A DNA stretch of 64,000 nt from Halocynthiibacter sp049608145 (GCF_049608145.1 NZ_JBMYXF010000012.1:3813-67812); one strand, 5' to 3'. Shown: positions 23,812-33,749, counted from the stretch's first letter. Notes: generated by a model not told the origin, from the letters alone. Numbers and translations: made by a program.

Positions 23812-25023
23812 ATGACCGAAGCCTATATTTATGACGCGCTGCGCTCTCCACGTGGCAAGGGCCGCAAAGACGGCAGCCTACAAGAAGTCACCGCCGTCAG
23901 CCTGTCCGCGCAAATGCTAAACGCCGTGAAGGATCGCAATGGCCTAGAAGGTCACGCTGTGGAAGACGTGATTTGGGGCAATGTCACCCAGGTCAAAGAA
24001 CAAGGCGGCTGCTTGGCCCGTTCCGCTGTGTTGGCATCCAACCTCGATCAATCCATCCCGGGCCTTGCCATCAACCGTTTCTGCGCCTCTGGCATGGAAG
24101 CCGTGAACCTTGCCGCAAACCAAATCAAAGGCGGCGCGGGCCAGGCCTATATCGCCGGCGGTGTCGAAATGATGGGCCGCGTTCCCATGGGATCAGATGG
24201 TGCGGCAATCGCCGTTGATCCGACCCTTGCCATGGGCACATATTTCGTCCCGCAAGGCATTTCTGCTGACCTAATCGCAACCGAATATGGCTTTTCACGC
24301 GAAGACGCAGACGCCTTGGCCGTCGAAAGCCAACGTCGCGCCAAGGCCGCCTGGGATGACAATCGTTTTGCCAAATCCGTCGTCGCCGTGCGCGATCAAA
24401 ACGGGATTTTGATCCTTGATCACGACGAATTCATGCGCCCAACCACAGACATGCAAAGCCTTGGTGCCTTAAAAGCCAGCTTTAAAGATATGGGCGAGGC
24501 CATGCCAGGTTTCGACAATATCGCCAAGCTGAAATACCCCCACCTTGAGACGATCAACCACATCCACCACGCGGGCAACAGCTCTGGTATCGTTGATGGT
24601 TCCGCCGCTGTGTTGATCGGCAACAAAGAATTTGGCGAGGCCCATGGTCTCAAACCCCGTGCCCGCATTCGTGCAACCGCCAAAATCGGCACCGACCCGA
24701 CCATCATGCTGACCGGCCCCGTTCCTGTGACCGAGAAAATCCTTGCGGATCACGGTATGGCCATCGGTGATATTGATCTGTTTGAAGTGAATGAGGCCTT
24801 TGCATCTGTCGTGCTGCGCTTCCAGCAGGCCTTTGACGTGGACCCGGAAAAAGTCAACGTCAACGGCGGCTCCATCGCCATGGGTCACCCGCTGGGCGCG
24901 ACCGGCGCGATCATCATTGGCACGTTGCTGGATGAGTTAGAGCGACGCGATCAGGAAGTTGGCCTTGCCACCCTCTGCATTGCATCTGGCATGGGTGCCG
25001 CAACCATTATTGAACGCGTTTAA
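23812..25023 (+). CDS. acetyl-CoA C-acyltransferase (thiolase)
   Basis: Thiolase of the FadA type, 403 aa, cleaving 3-ketoacyl-CoA to acetyl-CoA and a shortened acyl-CoA. The nucleophilic Cys is in AINRFCASGMEAVNLAA; the catalytic His is in NVNGGSIAMGHPLGATGA; the second Cys is in CIASGMGAATIIERV. The NEAF motif (LFEVNEAFASVVLRFQ) is also present. AAGGAAGGACACTACA precedes the ATG. It is 21 nt upstream of the hydratase/dehydrogenase gene; together they would form the beta-oxidation multienzyme pair corresponding to FadA/FadB. Confidence 0.93.
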   Translation: MTEAYIYDALRSPRGKGRKDGSLQEVTAVSLSAQMLNAVKDRNGLEGHAVEDVIWGNVTQVKEQGGCLARSAVLASNLDQSIPGLAINRFCASGMEAVNLAANQIKGGAGQAYIAGGVEMMGRVPMGSDGAAIAVDPTLAMGTYFVPQGISADLIATEYGFSREDADALAVESQRRAKAAWDDNRFAKSVVAVRDQNGILILDHDEFMRPTTDMQSLGALKASFKDMGEAMPGFDNIAKLKYPHLETINHIHHAGNSSGIVDGSAAVLIGNKEFGEAHGLKPRARIRATAKIGTDPTIMLTGPVPVTEKILADHGMAIGDIDLFEVNEAFASVVLRFQQAFDVDPEKVNVNGGSIAMGHPLGATGAIIIGTLLDELERRDQEVGLATLCIASGMGAATIIERV

Positions 25024-25044
25024 GCGAGTCGGGGAGATAGAGAT

Positions 25045-27234
25045 ATGACTGATTTCACTATGAAAACTGACGCTGATGGCGTTGCAGTGATCACCTGGGA
25101 CACCCAGAACAAATCCATGAACGTGATGAACCAACAGGGCTTTCTTGACCTGCATAATCTGGTTGATGCGGGCCTGAAGGATGATACTGTCAAAGGCATC
25201 GTTATTACCTCTGGCAAGCCAGGTTCTTTCGCAGGTGGCATGGATCTGAACATCATCGCCAAGATGAAAGAAAGCGCGGGCGACAATCCGGCACAGGGCC
25301 TGTTTGACGGCGTCATGGATATGCACCGTATGCTGCGCCACATTGAACGCGGCGGTATGGACGACAAGAACAAAGGCGGCAAACCCATCGCAGCCGCCCT
25401 GCCCGGCACGGCCCTTGGCATTGGCCTTGAGATCCCGCTGGCCTGTCACCGCATCTTTGCAGCGGACAACCCAAAGGCTAAGATCGGCCTGCCGGAAATC
25501 ATGGTTGGCATCTTCCCCGGCGCTGGTGGCACGACACGTCTGGTGCGCAAAATGGGCGCGATGGCGGCGGCACCTTTGTTGCTGGAAGGCAAATTGAACG
25601 ATCCGAAAAAGGCCAAAATGGCCGGTGTGGTCGATGAAGTCGTGCCTGCAGATGAACTGCTGGATGCGGCGAAAGCCTGGATCCTGTCAGAACCCAAATT
25701 CGTGAAACCATGGGATGAAAAAGGCTATAAAATGCCAGGCGGCGCGCCATATCACCCGGCCGGTTTCATGAAGTTTGTCGGTGCAAATGCCATGATCAAC
25801 GGCAAAACCAAAGGTGCGTTCCCAGCCGCGAAAGCCTTGCTGTCTGCTGTCTATGAGGGTGCACAAGTCGACTTTGACACAGCCATTCGCATTGAAGCCC
25901 GCTGGTTCACCAAAGTATTGATGAACCCTTCTTCAAGTGCCATGATCCGCAGCCTGTTCATCAACAAGGAAGCTTTGGAAAAAGGTGCTGTGCGTCCCAA
26001 AGACGTACCAGACCAGAAGGTCACCAAAGTTGGCGTGTTGGGTGCTGGCATGATGGGCGCGGGCATTGCGCTGGTCTCTGCACGGGCCGGTATCGAAGTG
26101 GTACTTCTGGATCAAAACCAGGACGCCGCCGACAAAGGCAAAGCCTACTCTGAGGCCTACATGGACAAGGGCATCGCGCGCAAAAAGGCGACGCCCGAAA
26201 GTAAAGAAGCCCTACTAAACCTCATCACCGCAACCGATGACGTGAACGCGTTGAAAGGGTGTGATTTGATTGTTGAGGCCGTGTTTGAAGACATGACTGT
26301 GAAGGCTGAAATCACCAAACGGGTTGAGGCCGTGGTCGGGGAAGATTGCATCTTTGCATCGAACACCTCAACCTTGCCGATCTCTGATTTGGCCAAAGCA
26401 TCGTCCCGCCCCGAACAGTTCATCGGCATCCATTTCTTCAGCCCAGTTGAAAAAATGATGCTGGTGGAAATCATAAAAGGTGCAAAAACCGGCGACGGTG
26501 CGGTTGCCAAAGCCCTTGATTTCGCACGTCAAATCAAGAAAACGCCGATTGTGGTCAATGACGCGCGCTTCTTCTACGCCAACCGTTGTATCATCCCCTA
26601 TATCAACGAAGGCATCCGCATGGTTGCCGAAGGTGTTGCGCCTGCTCTGGTGGATAACGCCGCGCAAATGCTGGGCTTTCCTGTGGGGCCGTTGCAGTTG
26701 GTGGATGAAACATCCATCGATTTGGGGGCCAAAATCGCGCGTGCGACACGGGCGGCCATGGGCGATGATTACCCGGATGGGGCCGTGGATGCGGTCATCT
26801 TCCGCATGGAAGAACTGGGACGTCTGGGGCGCAAAGCCAAAGCCGGTTTCTATTCCTATGATGAGAAAGGCAAACGTCAGGGATATTGGGAAGGTCTGGC
26901 CGACGAATACCCGGTCGATACATCCAAACGTGACCTTGAAGATACGCAAAATCGTCTGATGATGGCCCAGGCGCTGGAAGCAGTCCGTGCATTGGAAGAA
27001 GGCGTTCTGATGGACATCCGAGAAGGCGATGTTGCGGCAATCCTTGGCTGGGGATTTGCCCCCTGGTCCGGTGGTCCACTGTCCTGGATCGACATCATTG
27101 GTGCCGATAAAGCGGTGGAAATCTGTGACGCGCTCGAAGCCAGTCATGGCGTTCGCTTCAAAGCCCCCGCCCTGCTGCGTGATCTCGCAGCAAAAGGTGA
27201 AGGGTTTTATGATCGCTTCGGTAAAGCCGCCTGA
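25045..27234 (+). CDS. enoyl-CoA hydratase / 3-hydroxyacyl-CoA dehydrogenase bifunctional protein (FadJ/FadB type)
   Basis: 729 aa. The N-terminal crotonase domain (residues ~1-190: ITSGKPGSFAGGMDLNII and LPEIMVGIFPGAGGTTRLVRKMG, with the two catalytic Glu expected here) hydrates 2-enoyl-CoA. A linker is followed by the NAD-binding domain (KVGVLGAGMMGAGIALVSARAGIEVVLLD, residues ~330-358) and the dehydrogenase domain with GIHFFSPVEKMMLVEII (catalytic His), FFYANRC and a second C-terminal domain. This combines steps two and three of beta-oxidation with the thiolase upstream. A strong terminator follows the stop. Full length and intact. Confidence 0.93.
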   Translation: MTDFTMKTDADGVAVITWDTQNKSMNVMNQQGFLDLHNLVDAGLKDDTVKGIVITSGKPGSFAGGMDLNIIAKMKESAGDNPAQGLFDGVMDMHRMLRHIERGGMDDKNKGGKPIAAALPGTALGIGLEIPLACHRIFAADNPKAKIGLPEIMVGIFPGAGGTTRLVRKMGAMAAAPLLLEGKLNDPKKAKMAGVVDEVVPADELLDAAKAWILSEPKFVKPWDEKGYKMPGGAPYHPAGFMKFVGANAMINGKTKGAFPAAKALLSAVYEGAQVDFDTAIRIEARWFTKVLMNPSSSAMIRSLFINKEALEKGAVRPKDVPDQKVTKVGVLGAGMMGAGIALVSARAGIEVVLLDQNQDAADKGKAYSEAYMDKGIARKKATPESKEALLNLITATDDVNALKGCDLIVEAVFEDMTVKAEITKRVEAVVGEDCIFASNTSTLPISDLAKASSRPEQFIGIHFFSPVEKMMLVEIIKGAKTGDGAVAKALDFARQIKKTPIVVNDARFFYANRCIIPYINEGIRMVAEGVAPALVDNAAQMLGFPVGPLQLVDETSIDLGAKIARATRAAMGDDYPDGAVDAVIFRMEELGRLGRKAKAGFYSYDEKGKRQGYWEGLADEYPVDTSKRDLEDTQNRLMMAQALEAVRALEEGVLMDIREGDVAAILGWGFAPWSGGPLSWIDIIGADKAVEICDALEASHGVRFKAPALLRDLAAKGEGFYDRFGKAA

Positions 27235-27255
27235 TCTCAGACTGACTTAACAATC

Positions 27256-27284
27256 GGGGCCGGGGGATTTCCCCGGCCTTTTCC
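27256..27284 (+). terminator. rho-independent terminator of the beta-oxidation operon
   Basis: Stem GGCCGGGG / CCCCGGCC (27258-27265 with 27271-27278, loop GATTT) followed by TTTTCC, 20 bp after the operon's last stop. Confidence 0.88.
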
Positions 27285-27293
27285 GTTTCCGTA

Positions 27294-27953
27294 TCAGGCG
27301 GCAAAGCGCGCCTCGGCAATCGGCGACAGAAACCCAAGTTCGCTGTCCATCAGCTGCAGCAGGGACCGGGCATGGTTTACATCAAGGCGCGTGAAATAAT
27401 CGGTCTCAGAACCGGAACCGCAATAAATCTGCACACCCGTATTGGCGAAAACAATTTCCTCATCCTCAAATTGCAGATTGATCACTTCGACCCGGTTTTC
27501 AGGGAAACGGCGCGAAATGCCACGATAGCCCTCAAGCGCAGTCGCAGGGATCAGAACCGCAGGTTCGCCCAATAGCTTCTCTGCCTCTGCACTTTCAATT
27601 CCCACATATTGATCCACCGGCAACATCAGCGCGGCACAGTTTTCAAACGCCCCTCCCGGCACATGCAAAAACCCATCCGACGGCGTATTCAGTGACACCG
27701 GTTCTGCGAAATCATGTCGTGTCGCGATGATGCGCGCCATGCCGCCATCCAGCGTGGCGATCCGGTCCCCGACATTCAACTGTTCCACCGGATACCAGCC
27801 GTGTTGGGTTTCAAGCAACGTACCTGCGGTCATGCCCGTTCTGGTAAATGCACCGGGCGAATGGATCTCCTCTGACAGAATGACACGTTCATATTCGGCG
27901 AAAGCAGTTCTGTTGCGTGTAAACATGATGATCTTCCCTTGTTGTCCGTTCAT
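27294..27953 (-). CDS. Hint-domain protein lacking the N-terminal nucleophile
   Basis: 219 aa from MNGQQGKIIMFTRN (GAAGAAG upstream); a start at 27926 (MFTRNRT) is equally credible. The Hint (hedgehog/intein) core is clear: GMTAGTLLETQHGWYPVEQLNVGDRIATLDGG, then a long insert, NRVEVINLQFEDEEIVFANTGVQIYCGSG near the C-terminal block. Canonical Hint domains begin with Cys at the autoprocessing site; here the equivalent position in TRTGMTAGT is not Cys, so splicing or cleavage by the usual route seems impossible. Similar Hint-domain proteins are common in Rhodobacterales, with unknown function. Located between convergent terminator and EamA gene. Confidence 0.75.
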   Translation of the reverse strand: MNGQQGKIIMFTRNRTAFAEYERVILSEEIHSPGAFTRTGMTAGTLLETQHGWYPVEQLNVGDRIATLDGGMARIIATRHDFAEPVSLNTPSDGFLHVPGGAFENCAALMLPVDQYVGIESAEAEKLLGEPAVLIPATALEGYRGISRRFPENRVEVINLQFEDEEIVFANTGVQIYCGSGSETDYFTRLDVNHARSLLQLMDSELGFLSPIAEARFAA

Positions 27954-28210
27954 AACTTCTTCGCGGCAGAAATGCGGCGATGGGAAATTCTGGACAGGCA
28001 TTTGCGGCAGGATCAGGTCTAAATATCGGTAAGAAAACGTCAGTGATGCCGGATCAGGGACAATCCCCAAACACATGACGCAACTGTTCTGCAACGTTAA
28101 GGAATGTTAACAGGGCTGAAACCATAAAGCAACTAAGTTAATGATATTTAACTATAATACCTGATGGCCATTAAAATCTTAACAGCATAGAAACTGCGAC
28201 TTGATTCGGG

Positions 28211-29182
28211 TTAATCCTGTGCTGTTCCACGTGAACGCAACGCAATCACCACTCCGGCACAGATGATCAACGTCAACCCCACAAGAACCCCTGCCGTCGG
28301 CACCTCGCGAAAGACGACCCAGCTGAAAAATGCCGAAAAGATCAGCCCGCTGTATTCGAAAATCGTCACATAGGATGCCTCGCCGGATTGATAGCCCAGT
28401 GTCAGAAACACAATACCGATCAAAGATCCGGCGGCCTGTATCACAACCCAGAACCAAAACTGCCCCGTCAAAGGGACCCACCCCTGCGACAGGTAAGGAT
28501 CCAGATCCACCAGATCCGGGAACAGGGTCAGAACCCCAGTCACCAGCCCCCCCATAACGGTCAGCGTCCCAATATAGGCAACCAGCAGTGTCATCGTGGT
28601 TTCACCGGCACAGCTGCGCCGGGTCATCATCACAGAGATACCGTAAAACAGCCCGGCAATCGCAGGCAGATAACGCACCCATCCGACCTGACCCGCCGCA
28701 GCAGATCCGTCAAACAAGGACAGCGGATCCATCAGAAAATTTTCGCTCCCCGGTGTCAAAGCAAAGATCACGCCGAAAAAACCCAAGGCCACCGCGCTGA
28801 TACGCCAGATCCCAACCTTCTGCCGGAACACCAGCGCGGAAATCAGCAGCACAAATATCGGAGAGGTAAACAACCCCGCAGCCGCAGTGGCGACACTTAC
28901 GAAACCAAGGGCCCCGAAATACACCACCAGCCCCAGCGACATCAACAGCGACCGCAGCAAAACAGCCCCCGTTTTCTGCGGCCGAAACGACAGCCCGCGC
29001 ATGGCAGAAAAGGCCAGCAAAGCCGCCAGCATCAGCCCGCCCCGAACGAAGAAAAACTGCCAGACGCTGGCTTCGGTTCTCAGGAAAGCAATAAACTGAT
29101 CCACCAGCGAAATCGAAGCCATCCCCAAAAGGATGAATCCCGCAGCAAGAAGGGAGCGCGAGGCCGGGGCAGTCATTGTCAT
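28211..29182 (-). CDS. EamA/DMT family transporter
   Basis: Inner-membrane drug/metabolite transporter of the EamA family, 323 aa with about 10 hydrophobic helices forming two five-helix repeats. The N repeat contains FFFVRGGLMLAALLAFSAMRG and the C repeat YVTIFEYSGLIFSAFFSWVVFREVPTAGVLVGLTLIICAGVVIALR, the typical family ending. AGGTAAACAT precedes the start. It is divergent from the acyl-CoA ligase at 29331. Substrate unknown; relatives export amino acids or metabolites. Confidence 0.88.
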   Translation of the reverse strand: MTMTAPASRSLLAAGFILLGMASISLVDQFIAFLRTEASVWQFFFVRGGLMLAALLAFSAMRGLSFRPQKTGAVLLRSLLMSLGLVVYFGALGFVSVATAAAGLFTSPIFVLLISALVFRQKVGIWRISAVALGFFGVIFALTPGSENFLMDPLSLFDGSAAAGQVGWVRYLPAIAGLFYGISVMMTRRSCAGETTMTLLVAYIGTLTVMGGLVTGVLTLFPDLVDLDPYLSQGWVPLTGQFWFWVVIQAAGSLIGIVFLTLGYQSGEASYVTIFEYSGLIFSAFFSWVVFREVPTAGVLVGLTLIICAGVVIALRSRGTAQD

Positions 29183-29330
29183 ATGTTTACCTGTCGGAAT
29201 GGGCCTGTCTGGAAAAATTACTTAACCAGTCGTAAACAGGCTTCCCAAAACCAGGGCGGCGCGTCAATACTGCCAGTTACGAAATATACAGGGCCAGCCG
29301 GGAGAGCGGCCTGCACATGGGGGAAATAAA

Positions 29331-30956
29331 ATGGGTTGGATGAATGATGAACGCGGGCTGGAAAAGAATGCCGCAAATTTTGTACCCCTAACGCCCCTGT
29401 CACATCTTGCACGTGCCAAAACTGTTTTCCCCGGTCGCGAAGCCGTGGTTTATGGCGATTTTCGCCTGAATTACGGTGAATATCATGCCCGGTGTTCACA
29501 GCTGGCCTCGGCGCTGACAAAAGCAGGGATCGCACCCGGGGATGTGGTGGCATCGCTTCTCCCCAATATCCCCGCTCAAGCCGAAGCCCATTTCGGCGTG
29601 CCCGCCTGTGGCGCGGTTCTCAACACGATCAACACGCGCCTTGAAGTCGATACAGTTTCCTACATCTTGGATCATGGCGAAGCCAAAGCTTTGCTGGTGG
29701 ACAGCGCCCTTATGACGCTTGCAAAAACTGCCGTGTCTGAAATGTCTGGCCCAAAGCCCCTGATCATCGAAGTTGCAGATAAACAGGCAGGCATTCCCGC
29801 CAGCGGCGACCATGTGGAATATGAAGATTTCATCGCAGGTGGCGATACTGACTTTCCTTGGATCATGCCACAGGATGAATGGGAAAGCATTTCCCTCAAC
29901 TACACCTCAGGCACCACTGGCCGCCCCAAGGGCGTCGTCTGTCATCACCGGGGCGCGTATCTGAAAACCATGGGCACGCCAATTTCCTGGGGCATGACCA
30001 TGTACCCGCGTTACCTGACGATTGTGCCGCTGTTTCACTGCAACGGCTGGAACCATACCTGGATGATGCCCGCGCTTGGCGGCACGCTGATCTGCTGTCG
30101 CGATATTTCTGCGGCAAATATCTTTAACGCGATTGCTGACGAAGGCGTCACCCATTTCGGCGGCGCGCCAATTGTGCTGAATATGATGATCCATGCGCCC
30201 GCAAGTGATCGTCGCGAATTCGATCACATCGTCGAAGTTTTCACCGCCGGTGCCCCACCCCCCGCTGCGGTTCTCGAAGCCATCGAACCCATGGGCTTTA
30301 ACGTCACACAGGTCTACGGGCTGACCGAAACCTATGGCCATGTCACCGAATGTCTCTGGGATGACACCCGCTGGTCTGATCTGAAAGGGACGGACCGCGC
30401 CGACATCAAAGCCCGCACAGGCATCCTCATGCCGCATATGGAAGACATCACCGTGCTGGATCCGGATAGCATGGAACAAGTGCCATGGGATGGCGAAACC
30501 GCGGGCGAAATCATGATCCGGGGCAACTCCGTCATGAAAGGGTATCTGAAAAACCCAGAAGCATCGGAAAAAGCCTTTGCCGGGGGGTATTTCCATTCCG
30601 AAGACGTGGCTTATCAGCATGACGATGGCTACATCCGCATCACCGACCGCGCGAAAGACATCATCATTTCCGGTGGGGAAAATATCTCATCCGTCGAAGT
30701 CGAAGGCGCCCTGATGCACCACCCTGCCGTGCTGCTGTGTGCTGTGGTTGCGAAACCCGATGAAACCTGGGGCGAAGTGCCCTGCGCATTCATTGAACTC
30801 AAAGATGGCGCATCGGTCAGTGCCGAAGATCTCCGCACCTTCGCCCGCGACCGCCTCGCCGGTTTCAAATGCCCAAAAGCCTTTGAATTCGGAGAACTGC
30901 CCAAAACATCCACAGGCAAGATCCAAAAGTTCGAACTGCGCAAACGACTGAAATAA
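29331..30956 (+). CDS. AMP-forming acyl-CoA ligase (short/medium-chain type)
   Basis: ANL-superfamily ligase, 541 aa. P-loop LNYTSGTTGRPKGVVCHHRG, substrate pocket segment PLFHCNGWNHTWMMPALGG, A5 QVYGLTETYGH, adenylate motif YFHSEDVAYQHDDGYIRITDRAKDIIISGGENIS, and catalytic lysine region LPKTSTGKIQKFELRKRLK are all intact. The HCNGWNHTW pattern is shared with short/medium-chain and aromatic acid CoA ligases. A DMSP-type DmdB assignment was considered and not adopted because the N-terminal half does not look like that family as I recall it. AAATAAA follows a GGGGG ribosome-binding site. Monocistronic. Confidence 0.88.
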   Translation: MGWMNDERGLEKNAANFVPLTPLSHLARAKTVFPGREAVVYGDFRLNYGEYHARCSQLASALTKAGIAPGDVVASLLPNIPAQAEAHFGVPACGAVLNTINTRLEVDTVSYILDHGEAKALLVDSALMTLAKTAVSEMSGPKPLIIEVADKQAGIPASGDHVEYEDFIAGGDTDFPWIMPQDEWESISLNYTSGTTGRPKGVVCHHRGAYLKTMGTPISWGMTMYPRYLTIVPLFHCNGWNHTWMMPALGGTLICCRDISAANIFNAIADEGVTHFGGAPIVLNMMIHAPASDRREFDHIVEVFTAGAPPPAAVLEAIEPMGFNVTQVYGLTETYGHVTECLWDDTRWSDLKGTDRADIKARTGILMPHMEDITVLDPDSMEQVPWDGETAGEIMIRGNSVMKGYLKNPEASEKAFAGGYFHSEDVAYQHDDGYIRITDRAKDIIISGGENISSVEVEGALMHHPAVLLCAVVAKPDETWGEVPCAFIELKDGASVSAEDLRTFARDRLAGFKCPKAFEFGELPKTSTGKIQKFELRKRLK

Positions 30957-30973
30957 ACGTTCCCAAAATAACA

Positions 30974-31006
30974 TGGCCTGCCCGGTGATTTACCTGCGGC
31001 AGGCCA
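30974..31006. terminator. inverted repeat between convergent genes
   Basis: TGGCCTGCC / GGCAGGCCA form a 9-bp perfect stem with a 15-nt loop between the ligase and the puuB-like gene. On the minus strand it is followed by ATGTTATTTT, moderately T-rich. Confidence 0.55.
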
Positions 31007-31050
31007 AAGTGACTTCTAATGGGATTTCTGGGCTGTGACAGCTCCGAAAT

Positions 31051-32352
31051 TTACAGCTTGTCCCGCAAGGAATACCACAGCATCGCCAGCACCAATAGCG
31101 GGCTGCGCAGGGCGGCACCTCCGGGGAAGCGCGGTGTAGGTACATCAGCCATAAAATCAAACCGCTCTGCTTGGCCCTGCACGGCTTCGGCCATCAGCTT
31201 GCCACCCAGCGTTGCCATAGCCACCCCGTGACCGGAATATCCGGATGCGGACAGGATATTGCCGGACAGGCGTGCAAAATGGGGCATACGGTTCATCGTG
31301 ATCCCCAGGGTCCCACCCCAGGCGTAATCCAGTTTGATCCCATGCAGCTGCGGATAAATCTCAAGCATCGGCTTACTGACCAGCGCGCGGATATCTTTTG
31401 GGAAACGATAGCCATAGCTTTCCGCCCCGCCAAACAGCATCCGTCCATCATCAGAAAAGCGAAAATAATTCACCACAAACTTGCTGTCTGCCACCGCGTG
31501 ATTGCCTTTGATCAGGCCTTCCTGCGCCTCAGGTGACAGCGGTTCCGTGGCAACAATAAAGTTGTTGATCGGCATCGTACGCGCGGCAACTTTGCCCTGC
31601 AATTTTCCAAGGTATCCATTACAGGCATACAGCACATAATCCGCAACAACCTGCGCCTTATCCGTTTTCACGGTCGCTGGTGTGCCCTCAACAACCTCAG
31701 ACACGGTGCTGTTTTCATGGATGCGTACGCCTGCATCAACACAGGCCCGCGCCAGCGCCAGCGCGTAATTCAGCGGATGCAGATGCCCAGCCGCCATATC
31801 GATGGAACCACCGTGATAGACGGGCGACCCCACCATCTCGCGCATCGCATCTTTTGAAAGCGAACGGATCTTATCGTGACCGTATTCATCGCGCAGTTTC
31901 TCAACATATTCATGGTGTTCCGGCACAAACCCCGGTTTATGATCGGCGTGGATGATGCCTTCATGAAACGTCACGCCACCGGCCTCGGCCAGTTCACGCG
32001 TCAGGGACACACTTTCACAGGCCAGATCCCAAAGCTCCCGCGCACGGGGCAGGCCAACCATACCTTCAAGTTCATCCTGTTCCAGACGCTGGCCCATGCC
32101 CACCTGTCCGCCATTGCGACCAGAGGCCCCAAATCCGACACGCTGGGCTTCCAACAGCACAACATCAAAACCAGACTTTGCCAGATGCAGCGCCGCGGAC
32201 AGGCCTGTAAAGCCACCGCCAATCACGCAGACATCCGCACGCATGTCGCCTTCTGCAACGCTAAAAGGTGCAAGCTGATCGGCGGATGCAGCGTAATAAG
32301 ACCCGGGGTATGCCCCGGGTCGGTCATTTGCAGTGAGAAGGTTCAGCGCCAT
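31051..32352 (-). CDS. FAD-dependent gamma-glutamylputrescine oxidase-like (PuuB/OrdL family), copy 1
   Basis: 433-aa DAO-family flavoprotein. FAD Rossmann motif ADVCVIGGGFTGLSAALHLAKSGFDVVLLE near residues 39-68; GFGASGRNGGQVGMGQR contacts the flavin; C-terminal GYSGHGVAMATLGGKLMAEAV. In the Puu pathway this enzyme oxidises gamma-glutamyl-putrescine to the aldehyde. Its start shares one base with the spuC-like stop (TAATG), so it is translationally coupled. It is the last gene of the minus-strand arm gntR-puuA-spuC-puuB. Which amine is the substrate is not determinable from sequence. Confidence 0.87.
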   Translation of the reverse strand: MALNLLTANDRPGAYPGSYYAASADQLAPFSVAEGDMRADVCVIGGGFTGLSAALHLAKSGFDVVLLEAQRVGFGASGRNGGQVGMGQRLEQDELEGMVGLPRARELWDLACESVSLTRELAEAGGVTFHEGIIHADHKPGFVPEHHEYVEKLRDEYGHDKIRSLSKDAMREMVGSPVYHGGSIDMAAGHLHPLNYALALARACVDAGVRIHENSTVSEVVEGTPATVKTDKAQVVADYVLYACNGYLGKLQGKVAARTMPINNFIVATEPLSPEAQEGLIKGNHAVADSKFVVNYFRFSDDGRMLFGGAESYGYRFPKDIRALVSKPMLEIYPQLHGIKLDYAWGGTLGITMNRMPHFARLSGNILSASGYSGHGVAMATLGGKLMAEAVQGQAERFDFMADVPTPRFPGGAALRSPLLVLAMLWYSLRDKL

Positions 32353-33749
32353 TACGCAGACTTCATCAAACCCTGATCCGTCGCATCTTTCAGCGTCAGG
32401 TCCAAAGCTTTGGACGCCCGGTCAATCAGTGTGTCGATATCAGATTTGGTCAGAACCAGTGGCGGAGAAATGATCATTCGGTCGCCCACGTGACGCATCA
32501 CCAGGCCATTGTTGAAACAATGATCACGGCAGATCAGACCGATATTCCCCGCACCACCGGCAAAGGCTGCGCGTGCGGCTTTGTCAGGTGTCATCGCGAT
32601 GGAACCCATCATACCACAGATACCAGCCTGCCCCACCAGCGGGTGATCGCCAAGTTGCATCCATTTTTCTTCCAGATAAGGCGCCGTTTCGTTGCGCACG
32701 GTTTCCACGATATTTTCTTCTTCAAGAATGCGCAGATTTTCCAGTGCAACAGCCGCCGCAACCGGGTGGCCGGAATAGGTGTAACCGTGGTTGAAATCAC
32801 CGCCTGCGTTCAGGGTCGCCGCGACCTCATCCGTCACCATGGAACCACCAATCGGCGCATAGCCAGACGACAGGCCTTTCGCGATGGTCATCACGTCAGG
32901 ACGGATGTTGAAGGTTTCAGACCCGAACCAATTGCCGGTACGGCCAAAGCCACAGATCACTTCATCCGCGATCAGCAGGATTTCATGTTCATCACAAATG
33001 CGCTGAATTTCGGGCCAGTAGGTTTCTGGTGGAATAACCACACCACCCGCACCCTGCACAGGTTCCGCAATAAAGGCCGCAATCTTACCTTCGCCCAGTT
33101 CCGCAATCTTTGCTTCCAGCTGACGCGCACGTTCCAGACCGAATTCAGCCGGATCCATATCGCCGCCTTCCGCATACCAGTTCGGCTGATCGATAAAGGC
33201 AATATCCGGGATCGGCAAACCACCCTGGGCGTGCATTGGCTTCATACCGCCAAGACTTGCGCCGCCCATAGTAGAGCCATGATAAGCATTGTGACGAGAG
33301 ATGATGACTTTCTTCTCAGGCTTGCCCTTGGCCGCCCAGTAATGACGCACCAAACGAATGTTGGTGTCATTCGCATCAGATCCACCGGCAGAAAAGAACG
33401 TGTGGTTCAGATCACCAGGGGCCAATTGTGCCAGCTTATCTGCCAGCGCGATAACCGGAACATGGGTGGTCTGAAAGAACGTGTTATAGTAAGGCAGTTC
33501 CTTCATCTGACGTGCGGCCACATCGGCAATGCTGTCACGGCCGTACCCAATGTTAACGCACCACAGACCCGCCATCGCATCCAGGTAATCATTCCCTTCG
33601 CTATCCGTCAGGGTCACGCCCGTTGCGCGCGTAATGACACGTGCACCTTTGGCGGCCAGGGCATTGCCGTCTGTAAACGGGTGCAAATGGTGGGCCGCGT
33701 CCAGCGCCTGAAGTTCTGCGGTGGGCAGATGGTTTGTGATCTTGTTCAT
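32352..33749 (-). CDS. class III aminotransferase, putrescine/polyamine type (SpuC-like)
   Basis: PLP-dependent omega-amine:pyruvate aminotransferase, 465 aa. The PLP lysine is in MTIAKGLSSGYAPIGG, the cofactor Asp region in ILLIADEVICGFGRTG, and the substrate-facing GLWCVNIGYGRDSI and FFSAGGSDANDTNIRLVRHYW are characteristic of the SpuC/Ompa aminotransferase group. Between puuA- and puuB-like genes, it supplies a direct transamination route for putrescine in parallel with gamma-glutamylation. Start at 33749 has AGGAGAACACT upstream. Assignment as polyamine aminotransferase rests on sequence style and neighbours. Confidence 0.87.
   Translation of the reverse strand: MNKITNHLPTAELQALDAAHHLHPFTDGNALAAKGARVITRATGVTLTDSEGNDYLDAMAGLWCVNIGYGRDSIADVAARQMKELPYYNTFFQTTHVPVIALADKLAQLAPGDLNHTFFSAGGSDANDTNIRLVRHYWAAKGKPEKKVIISRHNAYHGSTMGGASLGGMKPMHAQGGLPIPDIAFIDQPNWYAEGGDMDPAEFGLERARQLEAKIAELGEGKIAAFIAEPVQGAGGVVIPPETYWPEIQRICDEHEILLIADEVICGFGRTGNWFGSETFNIRPDVMTIAKGLSSGYAPIGGSMVTDEVAATLNAGGDFNHGYTYSGHPVAAAVALENLRILEEENIVETVRNETAPYLEEKWMQLGDHPLVGQAGICGMMGSIAMTPDKAARAAFAGGAGNIGLICRDHCFNNGLVMRHVGDRMIISPPLVLTKSDIDTLIDRASKALDLTLKDATDQGLMKSA

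Noticed and set aside
29331..30956. DmdB (3-methylmercaptopropionyl-CoA ligase) assignment
   Set aside because: The protein is an acyl-CoA ligase, but its N-terminal half does not match the DmdB sequence I remember and no dmd gene is adjacent.
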